DNA of 45,895 nt from CAZQEZ01 sp964592475 (GTDB lineage: Bacteria > Bacteroidota > Bacteroidia > Cytophagales > Cyclobacteriaceae), in assembly GCA_964592475.1 (NCBI GenBank), contig CAZQEZ010000017.1, positions 1 through 45,895 on the forward strand, in the 5' to 3' direction. Below the pieces are notes generated by a model that saw only the letters and a program-made list of their open reading frames with translations, was not told the DNA's origin and did no database searches. The translations under genes and the position numbers were made by a program. Every line of letters starts with the position of its first letter. Position 1 is the stretch's first letter. Shown piece by piece: positions 24,255 through 33,521 of this stretch.

Positions 24255-25175
24255 CTACAATTCGATCACATCAAAATTCACCAGTTTTACAAATTCATTT
24301 ACCCGGTCGTTTATTTGATTAGGTTCTAAATGCTGCAACTGTTCAGTACCAAACTTTTCCACACAAAAAGAAGCCATTGCTGAACCATAAATTACAGCTC
24401 TTTTCATGTTTTCAAAATTTATTTCCCCTTGCTTGGCAAGATAACCTATAAAACCTCCCGCAAAAGTGTCACCCGCACCGGTAGGATCAAACACTTCTTC
24501 AAGAGGCAATGCTGGAGCGAAAAATACTTTATCTTCAGCAAAAAGCAAAGCGCCATGTTCTCCTTTTTTAATGATGATAATGCGTGGACCCATAGTTTTT
24601 ATTTTTTGAGCAGCTTTCACTAGCGAATACTCTCCACTCAATTGCCGCGCCTCTTCATCGTTTACGATTATTGCATCTACCATTTTCATGGTTTCTTTTA
24701 AATCGTCCAGGGCTATGTCCATCCAAAAGTTCATGGTGTCCATAGCAATTAGTTTAGGTTGCTTTTGCAATCTTTCTATTACCAGTTTTTGTACAGCGGG
24801 CGCTAGGTTGCCCAGCATAAGGTATTCACAATCCTGGTAAGCATCGGGGATTACCGGGTCAAAATTTTCTAAAACATTAAGCTCGGTAACTAATGTATCT
24901 CGGGTATTCATATCGGTATGATACCTTCCCTTCCAGAAGAAAGATTTCTCTCCTTCTTTAATTTGAATACCGTCTGTGTTTATACCGTGTTTTTTCATCA
25001 TATCCAGATCGGACTTCAAAAAGTCTTCACCCACTACACCCACTATATTTACCGGATTGAAATAGGAAGAAGATAGGGAAATATAGGTGCCGGAGCCTCC
25101 TATAATTTTATCTGTTTTACCAAAAGGTGTTTCTAATGCATCAAAAGCAACTGATCCAATTACTAATAAGCTCAT
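24255..25175 (-). CDS. PfkB-family carbohydrate kinase
   Basis: A 306-residue ribokinase-fold sugar kinase. The glycine pair IIGGSGTYISLSSSYF lies near residue 25, and the second signature DPTGAGDTFAGGFIGYLA at 230-247 holds the anion-hole GAGD and catalytic base Asp236. The protein is cytoplasmic. The substrate (sugar, nucleoside or hydroxymethylpyrimidine) cannot be assigned from sequence. It is the first gene of a probable two-gene unit with the EEP-family gene. The 109-base gap behind it separates it from a DUF4783 gene on the same strand. Confidence 0.92.
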   Translation of the reverse strand: MSLLVIGSVAFDALETPFGKTDKIIGGSGTYISLSSSYFNPVNIVGVVGEDFLKSDLDMMKKHGINTDGIQIKEGEKSFFWKGRYHTDMNTRDTLVTELNVLENFDPVIPDAYQDCEYLMLGNLAPAVQKLVIERLQKQPKLIAMDTMNFWMDIALDDLKETMKMVDAIIVNDEEARQLSGEYSLVKAAQKIKTMGPRIIIIKKGEHGALLFAEDKVFFAPALPLEEVFDPTGAGDTFAGGFIGYLAKQGEINFENMKRAVIYGSAMASFCVEKFGTEQLQHLEPNQINDRVNEFVKLVNFDVIEL

Positions 25176-25284
25176 TTGAATTGTTTTTAAGGATAAAAAA
25201 ATAAATTGTGGCCGTAAAAATAGCTATAAATTAGCTGAAATCACAAAGGATAAGAATTTAACGTGGAACTTATGGATTTTTGCC

Positions 25285-25683
25285 TTATTCCTTCGTGAAG
25301 TCTATACTATCGGCATAATAACTTCCGTCAGAAATTTTGAATAAAATAAGTACTCTGAAGCTGCCAGATGAGTATGTATACTTACCAATGGCATATTTTA
25401 GAAGATTGCCCTTAGAGGCACCCTGATGGATATATTGAAAATCGGCAGGAGGATGATTTTTAAAAAAATCTTTTAATACAAATTCAGCCTGTGTTTTGCT
25501 ATAGCTTGATTTTTCTCCGTTTAAATTGAGCTCCACCATTTCTTTAAAATACTTGGTAAGCTCTTTGGAGCTTCCAGCTTTAAGTGCTGCTCTCACATTC
25601 GTCATCACATCACTTTGAGCCACCAAATTGCTGCACAATATTACATTAAACAAAAGTATTATAATATAAATATTTGGTTTCAT
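25285..25683 (-). CDS. DUF4783 family secreted protein
   Basis: A 132-residue protein with a signal peptide (cut after ILCSNLVAQ near residue 23). The mature part, including KAGSSKELTKYF, the motif AEFVLKDFFKNHPP and the ending GSYYADSIDFTKE, matches DUF4783, a Bacteroidota family with an NTF2-like fold. Such folds often bind small ligands, but no role is established. It is predicted to be periplasmic. It has its own upstream region, divergent from the lipoprotein gene. Confidence 0.85.
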   Translation of the reverse strand: MKPNIYIIILLFNVILCSNLVAQSDVMTNVRAALKAGSSKELTKYFKEMVELNLNGEKSSYSKTQAEFVLKDFFKNHPPADFQYIHQGASKGNLLKYAIGKYTYSSGSFRVLILFKISDGSYYADSIDFTKE

Positions 25684-25858
25684 ACCTTTTTTTTGATTCT
25701 AAAACATGATACATTTAGCTAAAACTATGCCATGGAATCATAACTTTGCTGCTCTTATTCAAATTTGCAGAATAAACTAAATTAACTATAATTTATTTTA
25801 TAAAAAAATACTAATACACTATAAACCTTGCATCTAATATTTAACCTATTTATATCCT

Positions 25859-26437
25859 ATGCACCGTATAAAGATAATAATTTTATTGATATTTTGTGTT
25901 GCCTGTAACATTGAAAATAATACTCCCGGTAAAATAAACACTTATTATCGTATTGATTCAGTGCTTAATATACAAGAAAAGTTGTTGATCGATCATAATC
26001 CTAAGCTTGTTAAAGTAGCCAAGGTAGATGACAAGAAGGATTCGGTAACAATATCATTGAATAAAGATGGGTGGGCTAATGAGCTTGAAATATTTCAAGA
26101 TATAAGCATAAATAAACCTGCCTTAAGAGATAGTTATATAAAAGATACCGTAAAAAGCGATAGTGGCAGATGGATTCAGTATGATGTAAAACCGGGGCTT
26201 TCAGATGAGGTTGAAATAGAGATGATGCAAGTGTTTTTTAACAATAACGATGATCTGCGAAAAGTAAAAACCATATATAAGGAAAAAGGGACATTGTATG
26301 ATGCCCGTAGGGAGATGGAGATAGTATTTGAAGGAAAGCCTGCCAGATTAAAAGGATACAAAGTGCAAGGATTTCAAAAGATGATATTAAAAGATACTAC
26401 CTTTTATTTTGTAAACGCTAAGATTTACTATAACTAA
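25859..26437 (+). CDS. Putative lipoprotein of unknown function
   Basis: A 192-residue protein. The N-terminus MHRIKIIILLIFCVACN is a short lipoprotein signal with Cys16 as the likely lipidated residue (VAC lipobox). The rest is charged and beta-rich with no family I recognise; segments such as MEIVFEGKPARLKGYKVQGF suggest a repeated-strand sandwich. It is probably anchored to the outer or inner membrane facing the periplasm. It stands alone; the next 557 bases hold no intact gene. A small hairpin (TTTCCT/AGGAAA, 26474-26489) follows the stop but lacks a T-tract. Confidence 0.75.
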   Translation: MHRIKIIILLIFCVACNIENNTPGKINTYYRIDSVLNIQEKLLIDHNPKLVKVAKVDDKKDSVTISLNKDGWANELEIFQDISINKPALRDSYIKDTVKSDSGRWIQYDVKPGLSDEVEIEMMQVFFNNNDDLRKVKTIYKEKGTLYDARREMEIVFEGKPARLKGYKVQGFQKMILKDTTFYFVNAKIYYN

Positions 26438-26779
26438 AACTAATCTAATATTATTTTTCACTTTATAGGATGGTTTCCTGTTTAGGAAATGAAATTTTGC
26501 AATGGTTATTATTTTTTTGAGTAATAAATACTTTGTCGGTAATGGTTTTTACTAAATAAATATCAAATCAAGTCCTTTTCTTGCTAATCATTCTTCGGTA
26601 TTGAAGTACAAAAACCTTTTCTTATAGCTATCTAAGCTTATGATTTTCTTATTTATATTTTTAATTTCTTCAAAATCAATGATATGTAATATTTGCAAAT
26701 GCAGTTGATTTTTATTTTGATGAAGCTGCTGTAACTTGCAACAATTAAATATTGAGCTTTAAGGTATATGCTCAGTTGA

Positions 26780-26884
26780 GGATTTTTTGAAGCACAACCA
26801 CATGGTATTAAGGAAATTAAAATAGGTAAAAACGATTTACCGACCTATAAGATAAAGAAAGTAAGTAGTTTTTTTCATAATTAA
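26780..26884 (+). pseudogene. Possible 3' remnant of a lost gene
   Basis: A 34-codon frame without a start codon ends at TAA (26882-26884), 17 bases before a strong terminator. Its product (EAQPHGIKEIKIGKND, then LPTYKIKKVSS) is compositionally protein-like rather than random AT-rich translation. Upstream the frame is broken by a stop at 26777-26779. I recognise no family; the alternative is an RNA gene. Confidence 0.3.
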
Positions 26885-26901
26885 TTAATGGGTTAATATT
26901 T

Positions 26902-26937
26902 ACCGGTGTACTTCTAAGAGGTACACCGGTTTTTTTT
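26902..26937 (+). terminator. Strong intrinsic terminator upstream of addA
   Basis: Perfect 10-pair stem ACCGGTGTAC (26902-26911) with GTACACCGGT (26921-26930), a nine-base loop and seven Ts after it. No intact gene ends nearby; the lipoprotein gene stops 465 bases earlier. Confidence 0.85.
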
Positions 26938-26994
26938 GTGATGGAATCTTATTGTTACTTTTAAAATTTTTATAAATACCACTATCTTAGGGGC

Positions 26995-29900
26995 ATGCCA
27001 GAAAAAATCTTTAGAATATATCGATCTTCGGCCGGATCAGGAAAAACCTACACCCTAGCGGTAGAGTATTTATTACTCGTACTTAAAAATCCCCATTTGA
27101 CCAAAAATATCCTAGCTGTTACTTTTACCAATAAGGCTACTCAGGAGATGAAAGAAAGGATATTGGCTTACTTGCACCACTTAGCCACTACCGAAATAAA
27201 AGATAACTTTTATCAAGACATTCAAGCGGCTTCTAAGCTTCCTGATGAGCAACTAAAATTACAGGCAGCTACAGCATTGAAATTTATTTTACACAACTTT
27301 TCATACTTTTCAGTCAATACTATCGATAGTTTTTTTCAAAAAGTAATTCGAGGGTTTACTAGAGAAATTGGTTTGCACGGCAACTTTAATTTGGAGCTCG
27401 ACCATGAAAAAGTTTTGCTGGAATTAATTGATCTTTTGATAGAGGAAGTAGGCGAAAATAAACGGCTTACACAATGGCTTATCAGGTTTGCAGAAAATAA
27501 TGTAATGGAAGGAAAGTCATGGGATGTGCGCAGAAATATGCTCTCTTTGTCTTCGCAAATTTTTACTGAAAGCTTCAAGTCAATAGAAAATGAAGTGTTA
27601 AATCAGGAAAACCTGGTGGATGAACTACTCGAAAAAACTTCGGCGATAAGAAGCAACTTTGAAAATCATTTTAAGCAATTAGCAGAAAGTGCTTTTGCCA
27701 TTGCAAAAGAGTATAATCTGGCAATTGAAGATTTTGCCTATGGTAAGAGTGGGGGAGTGCTTAGTTATTTTGCAAAAATTTTGCAAAAACAAGATTATGA
27801 GCCAGGTAGTAGAATATATTCTATGCGCCACATTGCGGATAAATGGTATACCAAAACCTCAAAAAGGAAAGAAGATATATTGCTGGCTTATGAAAATGGA
27901 CTTAATCAATTAGTAAATGATGCCATTAGCCAATATGAAAACAATGCCACCACTTATAAAACAGCCACAGAACTTCAAAGATACATCTATGTGTTAGGAC
28001 TGATTTCTGACCTAAGTAGAAAGCTGAAAGACTACCGTGAAGAGAATGAAACAATGCTTATGTCTGATGCTTCACATCTTTTGCGACAGCTAATTGGAAC
28101 CAATGATGCTCCTTATATTTACGAAAAAATAGGTTCTGTGTATCATCATTTTTTTATTGATGAATTTCAAGATACTTCCGGGTTTCAATGGGATAACTTT
28201 AAGCCGTTAATTGCCAATAGTTTAGCTCAAGGTCGTAATAATTTGGTGGTAGGCGATGTAAAACAGTCCATTTATCGCTGGCGCGGAGGTAATTGGGAGC
28301 TGCTATTACGACAACTTCAAAAAGATGTAGGAGAAGCTTATGTTGATGAATTGAATTTGCAAAAAAACTATCGCAGTCTATTCAATATTATTGATTTTAA
28401 TAACAAATTTTTTACCATGGCGCCCATTTATTTACATAAAATGTTGCAGTCACAAACTCCTACTTTTTCTATGTCAACTGCCGAAAATTTGCAAATGGAA
28501 CTGGCCAAAATAATAGAAGCTTACCAGGATGTATGGCAAGAAGCACCTGCACGAGTAACGGCTGAATTGCAGAAAGGATATGTGAAAGCTGAGTTTGTTG
28601 CTCAAGATGAAATAGAAGGTGAACAAAAGGTGCATTGGAGAGAAACTGTGCTGCAAAGCATACCTAAAACCCTAGAGAGATTGCAGGATCAAAATTATAA
28701 GCTTCAGGACATCATGATATTGGTAAGAAGACAGGAAGAGGGCAGAGAAATAATTGATGAAATACTGAAGTATAAAAAGAGCAGTCAGGCTCGCAAAAAA
28801 TATCAATACGAGATAATTTCATCGGAGTCACTTTATTTAGAGAATGCCACCTCCATAAAGATTATTATTGCAGTGTTTCGTTGGTTGCTCGACAATGATG
28901 ACCGGGTAAACATCTCCCATTTAGCATCTGATTATCAGCAAGTAATTCTCAAAAGGGAAAACCTTGACTGGCATGACCTATTGGCAAATGGAGATACTAT
29001 TTACCAATTTTTGCCAGAGAAATTTGAAGCAAAGAAGCCACTCTATCTTTCCCAATCTTTGTATGAGGTGGCAGAGCAAGTTATCAGGGACTTTGATTTG
29101 CAAATGGTTCAGGATGAATTGGCATATCAACATACCTTTTTAGATCAGCTGCTCAATTTTAACAATTTGGAAGGCAGCGACCTGAACCAATTTTTAACCT
29201 GGTGGGAAAAAAACGGTAGAAAAACATCAATCCAAATGCCCGATCAAATTGAAGCGATACGATTATTTACCATTCATAAAGCCAAGGGATTACAAGCAAA
29301 GGTGGTTTTGGTTCCTTTTTGTGAATGGAATCTTGACCACAACGCGTCTTTCGACAATATTATCTGGTGCCAAGATCGTTCTGATAATTTTCCGCAATTA
29401 AAATTTTACCCGATTAAATATACTCAGTCACTCAGCCAGACCTGGTTTCAACTCGACTATGCAGTAGAGCGAATAAAAGCAATGATCGATAATCTTAACT
29501 TACTTTATGTTGCTTTCACCAGGGCAGAGAAGCAACTTATTATTTCGGCCCCTCAGCCAAAGATGGATAAGAAAGCTAACTATGATGTGAAATCAGTGGC
29601 GGATTTGCTTTATTTTCTTCTAAAAGATCATGAGGGTGAGCTCAAGCCATATTTTCATGAAGCAAGTGAATCTTTTGAAATGGGACATCCTGTAACTGAC
29701 CAGCCTTCAAAATTAAAAAACCCTGAAAGCAAAGAAGTAGTACCTGTTGAGTCGGCGCCCTGGCAGTCTAAGATTTCTATTCGAAAAAGTGCAATCAGTA
29801 ATCCTGCTCAAAATCAAACCGACGGGTTGCGAGACAAGAAACGCTACGGTCAGGTGATACACCATATTCTGAGCCATACTACCAGCCTTAAAGAGTTGGA

Positions 29901-30264
29901 TAAAATTATGCTTGAATTATATTATAAAGGCATTATTAGCAGAAATGATCTGCAGCAAATAAAACAACTTATTACCCAATTTTTGCAAAGCGACGCAGTA
30001 AAGAAATGGTTTGATGATGAATTATGGCAAGTAAAAACTGAAATGCCTATACTGGATGAAAATGGAAATACCTATCGCCCGGATCGGGTTTTATTAAAAG
30101 AAAACCGGGTGGTAGTAATTGATTATAAAACTGGCAAGGCCAATGTAAAAGACATAAAGCAGGTAAAAGAATATCTACAGCTATTGCATGATATGGGATA
30201 TAGACAAGTGGAAGGATTTATAGCTTATGTGCTTGATGGAAAAATAGAGGAGGTGATGATATGA
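26995..30264 (+). CDS. addA: AddA-like UvrD-family helicase-nuclease
   Basis: A 1089-residue helicase-nuclease that, with AddB, resects double-strand breaks for RecA loading and degrades linear foreign DNA. Superfamily 1A helicase motifs in order: Walker A RSSAGSGKTYTLAVEYL (Lys17), TFTNKATQEMKERI, Walker B IDEFQDTSGFQW, GDVKQSIYRWRGG, LQKNYRSLFN, TIHKAKGLQAKVV, and LLYVAFTRAEKQL. The C-terminal PD-(D/E)XK nuclease shows YGQVIHHILSH and VVVIDYKTGKA (catalytic Asp and Lys). The start is fixed by the Walker A motif at residues 14-18 and a stop upstream at 26962. A near-consensus promoter box (26983-26990) lies only four bases before the ATG, so the transcript may be leaderless. The stop overlaps the addB start. 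Confidence 0.93.
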   Translation: MPEKIFRIYRSSAGSGKTYTLAVEYLLLVLKNPHLTKNILAVTFTNKATQEMKERILAYLHHLATTEIKDNFYQDIQAASKLPDEQLKLQAATALKFILHNFSYFSVNTIDSFFQKVIRGFTREIGLHGNFNLELDHEKVLLELIDLLIEEVGENKRLTQWLIRFAENNVMEGKSWDVRRNMLSLSSQIFTESFKSIENEVLNQENLVDELLEKTSAIRSNFENHFKQLAESAFAIAKEYNLAIEDFAYGKSGGVLSYFAKILQKQDYEPGSRIYSMRHIADKWYTKTSKRKEDILLAYENGLNQLVNDAISQYENNATTYKTATELQRYIYVLGLISDLSRKLKDYREENETMLMSDASHLLRQLIGTNDAPYIYEKIGSVYHHFFIDEFQDTSGFQWDNFKPLIANSLAQGRNNLVVGDVKQSIYRWRGGNWELLLRQLQKDVGEAYVDELNLQKNYRSLFNIIDFNNKFFTMAPIYLHKMLQSQTPTFSMSTAENLQMELAKIIEAYQDVWQEAPARVTAELQKGYVKAEFVAQDEIEGEQKVHWRETVLQSIPKTLERLQDQNYKLQDIMILVRRQEEGREIIDEILKYKKSSQARKKYQYEIISSESLYLENATSIKIIIAVFRWLLDNDDRVNISHLASDYQQVILKRENLDWHDLLANGDTIYQFLPEKFEAKKPLYLSQSLYEVAEQVIRDFDLQMVQDELAYQHTFLDQLLNFNNLEGSDLNQFLTWWEKNGRKTSIQMPDQIEAIRLFTIHKAKGLQAKVVLVPFCEWNLDHNASFDNIIWCQDRSDNFPQLKFYPIKYTQSLSQTWFQLDYAVERIKAMIDNLNLLYVAFTRAEKQLIISAPQPKMDKKANYDVKSVADLLYFLLKDHEGELKPYFHEASESFEMGHPVTDQPSKLKNPESKEVVPVESAPWQSKISIRKSAISNPAQNQTDGLRDKKRYGQVIHHILSHTTSLKELDKIMLELYYKGIISRNDLQQIKQLITQFLQSDAVKKWFDDELWQVKTEMPILDENGNTYRPDRVLLKENRVVVIDYKTGKANVKDIKQVKEYLQLLHDMGYRQVEGFIAYVLDGKIEEVMI
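30249..30257 (+). promoter_or_regulatory. Strong Shine-Dalgarno sequence for addB
   Basis: GGAGGTGAT, fully complementary to the 16S rRNA 3' end, lies inside the last codons of addA with its GGAGG seven bases before the addB ATG. Such strong sites are rare in Bacteroidota and are otherwise absent in this window, so it marks a translationally driven overlap (ATGA at 30261-30264). Confidence 0.8.
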
Positions 30265-33164
30265 AGAGGTTTTTGCAGGAATTAGCGCAATATGTTAACC
30301 AAAATAAGATTGATGAATTTGACCAACTGGATATTGTTTTTCCTAATAGAAGAGCGGGCTTGTTTTTTCGTCAGCAATTAGCATCTATAATTGATCGGCC
30401 CATTTGGTCGCCCCGAATATTAAGTGTAGAAGATTTTGTAAAAGGACATAGTCAGCTTCAATCGGCTGATAAGTTGAGTTTGATCGTGCTTTTATACCAG
30501 GTATATCATCGCTATTTGCCACAAGAGCAATCCTTGGATGCTTTTTATTATTGGGGCGATATGATGCTTAAGGATTTTGACGATATTGATAAATCACTTG
30601 CCTCGGCTGAATCAATCTTTAGTAACTTATATTCACAAAAGGAAATTGAAGCCCGATTTGATTACATAGAAGAAGCCCAGAAACAGTTAATACGAGACTT
30701 TTGGGGAGTATTTGCTGAAAAGCTGACTAAAGAACAGCGGGTGTTTTTGGAGTTGTGGGAAAAGCTTTTCCCTATTTATGAACAATATAAAAAGCTGCTT
30801 AGGGATAAAAACATTGGCTATGATGGTATGCTTTATCGAGATATAGCTGAAAATATTGATGAAATTAATTTTGATCGGCAGTATATTTTTGCCGGGTTCA
30901 ATGCTTTTACCAAAGCAGAAAAGAAGATTGTAAGTTATTTATTGGCTAAAGGTAAGGCTCAGCTATTCTGGGATATTGATGCCTATTATGTTGATGACGA
31001 AGTAAAAGAAGCGGGTTATTTTTTCAGGCTATATCAAAAGGATAAGCAACTAAGTAAAACATTTCCAGTATTATCTCCGAAGCAAATAGTGCAAAATCGA
31101 GATAGGACAATTCACATTTACGGCTTGGCATCTGAAGTAGCTCAGCTAAAGAAGGTAGCACAATCAGTAGAACAACTTTTGCAGAAAAATGTACCACCGG
31201 AAAGCATCGCGTTGGTGCTTACTGATGAAAGCTTGCTGTTGCCTTTGCTCAATAGCTTGCCTACCAATGTAGAGCGAGTAAATGTGACCATGGGTTATCC
31301 AATCAAAAATGCTCCGGTATATGATTTTTTGTTACAATTACTCCGGTTACAAATAAGCGCACGCGAAAATGTGGATAAAAGTTATACTTTTAATTATCGT
31401 GAATTGTTGGCCGTGCTTAAAAATCCTTATTTTGCCAGGTATAATACAAAATGGGCTGCCGATAAAGCCAACGAGATAGTAAAGCAAAATAAAATTCGAA
31501 TAGCAGTTTCTGAATTATCTTTCGAAGCTGAATCTGAATACCCCGCAATTTTTCAAAGCATATCTTCTTTTCAAGAAGCTTACGATTATTTATTAGCAGT
31601 AATATCTTTTCTGTATCAAAAATGTGAAAAAGATTCGCTTAGCTTTGAGCAGGAAGTTATTTACCAGATATATTGTCAGCTTAATCGGCTCAATGAGTTA
31701 GAAAAAGACGCCGAATTACACTTGGATTTAAACTCTTTTCATAAACTATTCAGGCAGGTAATGCAAATGGCACGGGTGCCATTCACAGGAGAACCCCTTA
31801 AAGGTTTGCAGGTAATGGGTGTACTGGAAACCCGTAACCTGGATTTTGATTATGTATTTATACTTTCAATGAATGAGGGGAATTTTCCAGCCTCGCCGCA
31901 ATTGCATTCCTTTATTCCTTACAACTTGCGAAAGGCTTTCGGCCTCACAACTTTCGAACAACAAGATGCCATTTATGCCTATTATTTTTACCGGTTATTA
32001 CAGCGTACCCGACAGCTGCACTTATTTTATAATACCGCCGATAAAAATGGTATGCCTAATGAAATGAGTCGATATATTTATCAGGTTTTATACGATGATC
32101 AATTACGGCACCAGCGTCATTTCTTAGGAAATAAAGTTGGTCAAATAGCCGTGAATCCCATTGTGATTACGAAGGATGAGCGAATACAGGCTGTACTTCA
32201 AAAATTTATCGACAATGAAAATGGTATTAAAGAAAGGTTAAGTCCATCTGCAGTAAATAGTTTTATCGAATGTAGCTTAAAGTTTTATTTCAGATATATT
32301 GTCAAATTGTATGAAAAGCAGGACATAGAAGAAGATGTAAACGCGGTTATGTTTGGCAATCTTCTGCACAATGCCATTGAAATGCTATTTAGAGAACATA
32401 TCCGGGCAAAGGAAAGTAATCAGTTTGATATAAAAGACCTGAAAGCACTACAAGAAAAAATTGGTGAGGCCCTATTAATAGCTTTTAAAGAACATTTTGG
32501 GTATTCTCGCGATCAAAAATTTAAATTGGCAGGTCAAAATCTAATTGCATTTGAAATGCTTAAAAGATTTATAAGCAAAATTTTGCAAAAAGATATGGAA
32601 TATGCACCATTCGAAATTATAGGATTAGAAACAAAAGCCTCTGATGGATTTTACTACGATATGCCGGTACCAATTAATGGCGAGAAGCATCGGGTGGGGT
32701 TAAAAGGAATTATAGACAGAATAGATAAAAAAGATAATAAAGTAAGAATTATAGATTATAAAACCGGAAAAGATAATAAAAAAGTAGCCTCTATCGAATC
32801 ATTATTTGATTCTGAGGATCCTTATCGCAATAAGGCCGGCTTTCAAACTTTTTATTATAGCGTGCTTTACTACTATGGTTTAAATAAGGATGATAAAGAT
32901 GATCAGGAAAATTTACTGATGCCAGGATTATTCAATAGTTCTGAGTTGTTTAAGCCAAGTTTTAGTATGCAATTGCAAATAAAAAACCAAGGCAATAAAA
33001 AATGGGAAGGTATCGAGGATATTCGCCCTTATTTGCCTGCCTACCATCAATTATTGCAGCAGAAGATAGCTGACATTTTTGATACCAGTCAACCGTTTCA
33101 ACAAACTGATGATATCAATAAATGTAAAATTTGTCCGTACGTTGAAATTTGCCACCGGGGTTAA
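30261..33164 (+). CDS. addB: AddB-like PD-(D/E)XK nuclease with Fe-S cluster
   Basis: A 967-residue partner of AddA. The N-terminal two-thirds is a helicase-like fold without a Walker A (LDIVFPNRRAGLFFR occupies that place), so it should not hydrolyse ATP and probably scans DNA for recombination hotspots. The C-terminal nuclease domain starts near SPSAVNSFIECSLKFYFRYI, has VMFGNLLHNAIE (the conserved His), GIIDRIDKK and RIIDYKTGK (catalytic Asp and Lys), and closes with CKICPYVEICHR. The first cysteine together with Cys955, Cys958 and Cys964 forms the 4Fe-4S staple found in AddB nucleases. It overlaps addA by four bases and is clearly cotranslated. Confidence 0.92.
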   Translation: MKRFLQELAQYVNQNKIDEFDQLDIVFPNRRAGLFFRQQLASIIDRPIWSPRILSVEDFVKGHSQLQSADKLSLIVLLYQVYHRYLPQEQSLDAFYYWGDMMLKDFDDIDKSLASAESIFSNLYSQKEIEARFDYIEEAQKQLIRDFWGVFAEKLTKEQRVFLELWEKLFPIYEQYKKLLRDKNIGYDGMLYRDIAENIDEINFDRQYIFAGFNAFTKAEKKIVSYLLAKGKAQLFWDIDAYYVDDEVKEAGYFFRLYQKDKQLSKTFPVLSPKQIVQNRDRTIHIYGLASEVAQLKKVAQSVEQLLQKNVPPESIALVLTDESLLLPLLNSLPTNVERVNVTMGYPIKNAPVYDFLLQLLRLQISARENVDKSYTFNYRELLAVLKNPYFARYNTKWAADKANEIVKQNKIRIAVSELSFEAESEYPAIFQSISSFQEAYDYLLAVISFLYQKCEKDSLSFEQEVIYQIYCQLNRLNELEKDAELHLDLNSFHKLFRQVMQMARVPFTGEPLKGLQVMGVLETRNLDFDYVFILSMNEGNFPASPQLHSFIPYNLRKAFGLTTFEQQDAIYAYYFYRLLQRTRQLHLFYNTADKNGMPNEMSRYIYQVLYDDQLRHQRHFLGNKVGQIAVNPIVITKDERIQAVLQKFIDNENGIKERLSPSAVNSFIECSLKFYFRYIVKLYEKQDIEEDVNAVMFGNLLHNAIEMLFREHIRAKESNQFDIKDLKALQEKIGEALLIAFKEHFGYSRDQKFKLAGQNLIAFEMLKRFISKILQKDMEYAPFEIIGLETKASDGFYYDMPVPINGEKHRVGLKGIIDRIDKKDNKVRIIDYKTGKDNKKVASIESLFDSEDPYRNKAGFQTFYYSVLYYYGLNKDDKDDQENLLMPGLFNSSELFKPSFSMQLQIKNQGNKKWEGIEDIRPYLPAYHQLLQQKIADIFDTSQPFQQTDDINKCKICPYVEICHRG

Positions 33165-33176
33165 CTCATCGATTGG

Positions 33177-33400
33177 TCAGTCATTTTTGCCATCGTATTG
33201 TTGTTTCAAGTGCACTGGTTTGTTTTTTCGCATTTTCATATTGAGTAGTTCTACTAAATAATGAAAAGAAAATTGCAAAATAAATATAACCTTTAGGTAC
33301 ATGTACATGTACATGCACGCCATCTAGCATAAGCATTACGCCAATTAATAATAAAAATTAAAGGGCCAGCATTAGAATGGATTTCGTTGGTGCTGCTTAC
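33177..33400 (-). pseudogene. terC remnant (C-terminal quarter, frameshifted and with stop codons)
   Basis: Minus-strand translation gives the C-terminus of a TerC-family membrane protein: PTKSILMLAL, a stop at 33358-33360, then FLLLIGVMLMLDGVHVHVHV and PKGYIYFAIFFSLF. After a one-base shift at about 33255 it continues as VELLNMKMRKNKPVHLKQQY and ends at a TGA (33177-33179). TerC proteins are integral membrane proteins linked to metal and tellurium stress. Only about 75 codons of a protein usually well over 200 residues remain; upstream the frame dissolves at two stops near 33400. The 5' part, which would extend toward the Xre-RES genes, is gone. Confidence 0.82.
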
Positions 33401-33485
33401 TAGTAAAAATAGCCCGCCTGATAAATATCTCTTCCATAATGCACAAATATTTCAAAGATAATTTTAAAAATCAAAAACAAAAAAG

Positions 33486-33493
33486 TATATTTG
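33486..33493 (+). promoter_or_regulatory. Promoter -7 box of the Xre-RES operon
   Basis: TATATTTG matches TAnnTTTG exactly, 28 bases before the antitoxin ATG; TTTA at 33463-33466 lies at the right spacing for a -33 element. Autoregulation by the antitoxin would be expected in the region 33486-33521. Confidence 0.6.
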
Positions 33494-33521
33494 ACGTAAA
33501 ATAAAGTATAAAAGTCGTTTT

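Larger units (their letters stand above)
26438..26994. other. 557-base stretch without an intact gene
   Basis: AT-rich and interrupted by stops in all frames. The only structured parts are a weak hairpin at 26474-26489, a coding-like 34-codon tail at 26780-26884 and a strong terminator at 26902-26937. The last 60 bases hold the addA promoter region. It could be a decayed gene or encode a small RNA. Confidence 0.6.

Noticed and set aside
33297..33316. Tandem GTACAT repeat (three units) that looks like an operator or microsatellite
   Set aside because: On the minus strand it encodes a Val-His repeat just before PKGYIYFA in the TerC remnant, so it is explained by decayed coding sequence, although slippage may have added a unit.
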